A stretch of 8,736 nucleotides of DNA, taken from positions 1-8,736 of the forward strand of contig DATFWL010000303.1 of the NCBI GenBank assembly GCA_035259385.1, given 5' to 3'. The DNA is from QHWK01 sp035259385 (GTDB lineage: Bacteria > Acidobacteriota > Vicinamibacteria > Vicinamibacterales > CAVVIG01). The notes below the pieces were generated by a model, which was not told the DNA's origin, did no database searches, and was given only the letters and a program-made list of their open reading frames with translations. Made by a program: the position numbers and the translations under genes. Numbering within the stretch: the first letter of the stretch is position 1; each line of letters opens with the position of its first letter. This document shows, piece by piece, positions 7,163 to 8,736 of this stretch.

Positions 7163-8736
7163 GCGGTCTAGCTCCGCAGTGGGCCTTCAGCGCGCAGGCG
7201 ATCGATGGCGCTGGCGATTCACATCTCGCGCCGGGGATCCACGTCCGACTGCTCGTGTCGCAGTTGCTGGGCCTGCCGATTCGTCCGTTCGCGGTGAGCC
7301 GCATTTCGCTTGGACAAGGCGCCATGAATACGCCTGGCGGCATCCGCACCGATGTCACCTGGACCGATTCGCACGGCGTCACGCTGGTCGCCCCGTTCAC
7401 CGTCAGCGCCGGCAACCCGGTAACCGGTTGGCTGCCCGGCCCCGCGCAAGGTGTCTGCTGCTGGATCGAGGTGATGGCGTCGCCGGCCGCCGGATCGACG
7501 TTGAAGGTGGATGCCGTCGTGAACACCGACCGCGGACCTGCGGCTGTGGCCACGGCGGCGCAGCCGAAGTATCGCGTGTCGGCATCCCGGATCGAACGCG
7601 TCGTCGTCTCGGGGAGTGGAACGGTCAGCGGTGTGGTGTGGGTGAACGCGGTGAACGTCGCGAAGGAGACAGCCTCGATTTACCGTCTGCTGTCGCTGCC
7701 GATCACCGGCGGTCAGCGCTACGGCGGCCTCGCCACGGCCGCCGCCGACGCGTCGGCCAGAGTCTCGCGTGGCGCACCGACGCGCACACCGCTGTACGAT
7801 GCGGTGACGGCGGCGAACGCCCTGTCGGCGCCGGCGATTCTCAATCCGACCGCGGCCGAAGCCTCGCGGATTGCGACAATCACGACGAAGCCGGCGGTAT
7901 GGCTCGACCGGCTCGTCAACGATCTGTCGAAGCCTCCCGACGAATTGATCGAGACGCTCGCGGTCACCGAGCTTGCGGGAGGCACGAGCGACGTCAGTTG
8001 TCTCGGCGGATTGTGGCTCGCCGCGCTGGACGCCGGTGTGAATCGATGGCTCGGTCTCGGCGACGTCGACAACACGCCGCCGAGCAACACGCCCGGCGAC
8101 GTGATCGCGTACGTCATTCGCGGCGGATGGCAGCAGGACCTTGGTTCGATCGACGATCCCGATCTCTTCTTCACGCTTCCGGGATCGGCGAAGGTGACGA
8201 CGGTCGCGGCGATGGCGACGACGCTGCCGCCGGGAGCCGCCATGCCGCCGCAGGCGCGAGCGCCATTCTGGGATCTCTACACCGTCGCCTGCGCGACGAT
8301 CGCTGGGCCCCCGGCGCGCCCGCCGGTGCCGACTCTGACCGTCAGTCAGCGGCACTGGATGCCGATCACGCCGCCGTCGGCACAGCGCGAGCTGTTCGTC
8401 CGCGCTTCGAACCTGATGGGCGGCGCGGCGGCCGCGCTCGCGCGCATCGATGCGAGCACCACGATCGGTCTGAACGACACGTCGTCGTCGGGGACGCTGC
8501 CGCTCGTGCCGTCGGCGCCCGGCGACGCGACCACGCCGGGACAAGGTGACTTCTTCGATCGCATTGCGCCGGCGACCGCGGTCAGCTACAAGCTCGCGCA
8601 GCGCGACTGGTTCGGACGCTGGAGCGACTGGGGCCAGGTGAACGCACCCGCGGGGCAACGGCCCGCGCCGCCGCGGCCGGTGCTGCAGGTCTTCTACACG
8701 CCGCCGGATCCCGCAACATTCGGCGCGCCGATCACG
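7159..8736 (+). CDS. Large beta-sandwich protein, FnIII/carbohydrate-binding-like (3' partial)
   Basis: ATG at 7159 is chosen because AGGAGG ends four bases before it and it overlaps the previous stop as ATGA. The frame stays open to the right edge, giving 526 residues with no stop. The N-terminus (MSGLAPQWAF) is neither hydrophobic nor basic, so there is no Sec signal peptide. Residues 23-49 carry a GIHVRLL...LLGLPIRPF motif. This is a style I associate with large uncharacterised bacterial proteins whose first module reads roughly 'DG-hydrophobic-H-hydrophobic-R ... G-L/F-P ... F'. Residues 60-165 look like a beta-sandwich, with adjacent Cys100-Cys101 and an RIERVVVSGSGTVSG strand pair. Residues 280-310 are helical (WLDRLVNDLSKPPDEL). 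Residues 390-494 resemble an FnIII unit closing with YKLAQRDWFGRWSDWGQV, followed by a Pro-rich linker into another module. Composition matches gene 1. It is probably a structural or surface-binding partner of gene 1; no enzyme signature is seen. Confidence 0.92.
   Translation, partial: MSGLAPQWAFSAQAIDGAGDSHLAPGIHVRLLVSQLLGLPIRPFAVSRISLGQGAMNTPGGIRTDVTWTDSHGVTLVAPFTVSAGNPVTGWLPGPAQGVCCWIEVMASPAAGSTLKVDAVVNTDRGPAAVATAAQPKYRVSASRIERVVVSGSGTVSGVVWVNAVNVAKETASIYRLLSLPITGGQRYGGLATAAADASARVSRGAPTRTPLYDAVTAANALSAPAILNPTAAEASRIATITTKPAVWLDRLVNDLSKPPDELIETLAVTELAGGTSDVSCLGGLWLAALDAGVNRWLGLGDVDNTPPSNTPGDVIAYVIRGGWQQDLGSIDDPDLFFTLPGSAKVTTVAAMATTLPPGAAMPPQARAPFWDLYTVACATIAGPPARPPVPTLTVSQRHWMPITPPSAQRELFVRASNLMGGAAAALARIDASTTIGLNDTSSSGTLPLVPSAPGDATTPGQGDFFDRIAPATAVSYKLAQRDWFGRWSDWGQVNAPAGQRPAPPRPVLQVFYTPPDPATFGAPIT
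8335..8640 (+). other. FnIII-like unit in the second gene with DWFGRWSDW motif
   Basis: Residues 393-494 of gene 2 hold LTVSQRHWMPITPP, a strand ELFVRASNL and a final SYKLAQRDWFGRWSDWGQV. The last motif has the form of a terminal FnIII strand (Y-x-hydrophobic-x-A-x-D-x-F-G-R-W-S-x-W). A Pro-rich linker (RPAPPRPV) into a further module follows at the window edge. FnIII units in bacterial proteins commonly act as spacers or in surface binding. Confidence 0.5.

Noticed and set aside
7179..8549. Plus-strand open frame of 456 codons starting ATG... MGLQRAG
   Set aside because: It overlaps gene 2 in another frame and gives an Arg-rich, low-complexity product. The frame starting at 7159 has the ribosome binding site, the ATGA overlap and recognisable motifs.
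7219..8658. Minus-strand open frame of 479 codons opposite gene 2
   Set aside because: It is in codon register with gene 2 and explained by the absence of TTA, CTA and TCA there. The product is Arg/Gly-rich and shows no motif.

Overview
The window is almost wholly coding on the + strand. It holds two very large genes, both cut by the window edges: one of unknown start that ends at 7162, and a second that begins at 7159 and runs off the right edge. The second gene's start overlaps the first gene's stop by four bases (ATGA), with a strong AGGAGG ribosome binding site just before it, so the two are almost certainly one transcript and probably translationally coupled. There is no non-coding stretch of any size, and I see no RNA gene, mobile element, CRISPR array or terminator.

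The organism is a GC-rich bacterium (about two thirds G+C by eye). In the first gene TTA occurs once and CTA once in roughly 2,390 codons. Nothing fixes the phylum. A soil or environmental lineage such as Acidobacteriota or a proteobacterial/myxobacterial relative is a guess from composition and gene style only.

Gene 1 (2-7162, at least 2,386 residues) is a giant, mostly beta-strand, multidomain protein. Reading from the N-terminus: beta-rich modules; an Ig-like segment (1160-1453); an OmpA/MotB-type peptidoglycan-binding-like domain (1724-2200) in which the residue aligned with the ligand-binding Asp is Cys; a glycine-rich hydrophobic segment (2603-2725); about 500 residues of repeating amphipathic beta strands (2730-4300); a Cys-bracketed galactose-binding-like sandwich module (5201-5596); and a C-terminal half with a fibronectin-III-like segment and an FRTSRY motif. 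Gene 2 (7159 to the edge, 526 residues seen) is also a beta-sandwich protein. Its features are a short N-terminal module with a GIHVR...GLP motif, a carbohydrate-binding-like module, and an FnIII-type strand with the DWFGRWSDW motif.

Neither protein shows an enzyme active site, and gene 2 has no N-terminal signal peptide. The simplest reading is an operon for a very large structural or adhesive assembly. Association with an extracellular contractile injection system or similar particle is possible, but it is only a hypothesis because no sheath, tube, spike or ATPase gene lies in the window.
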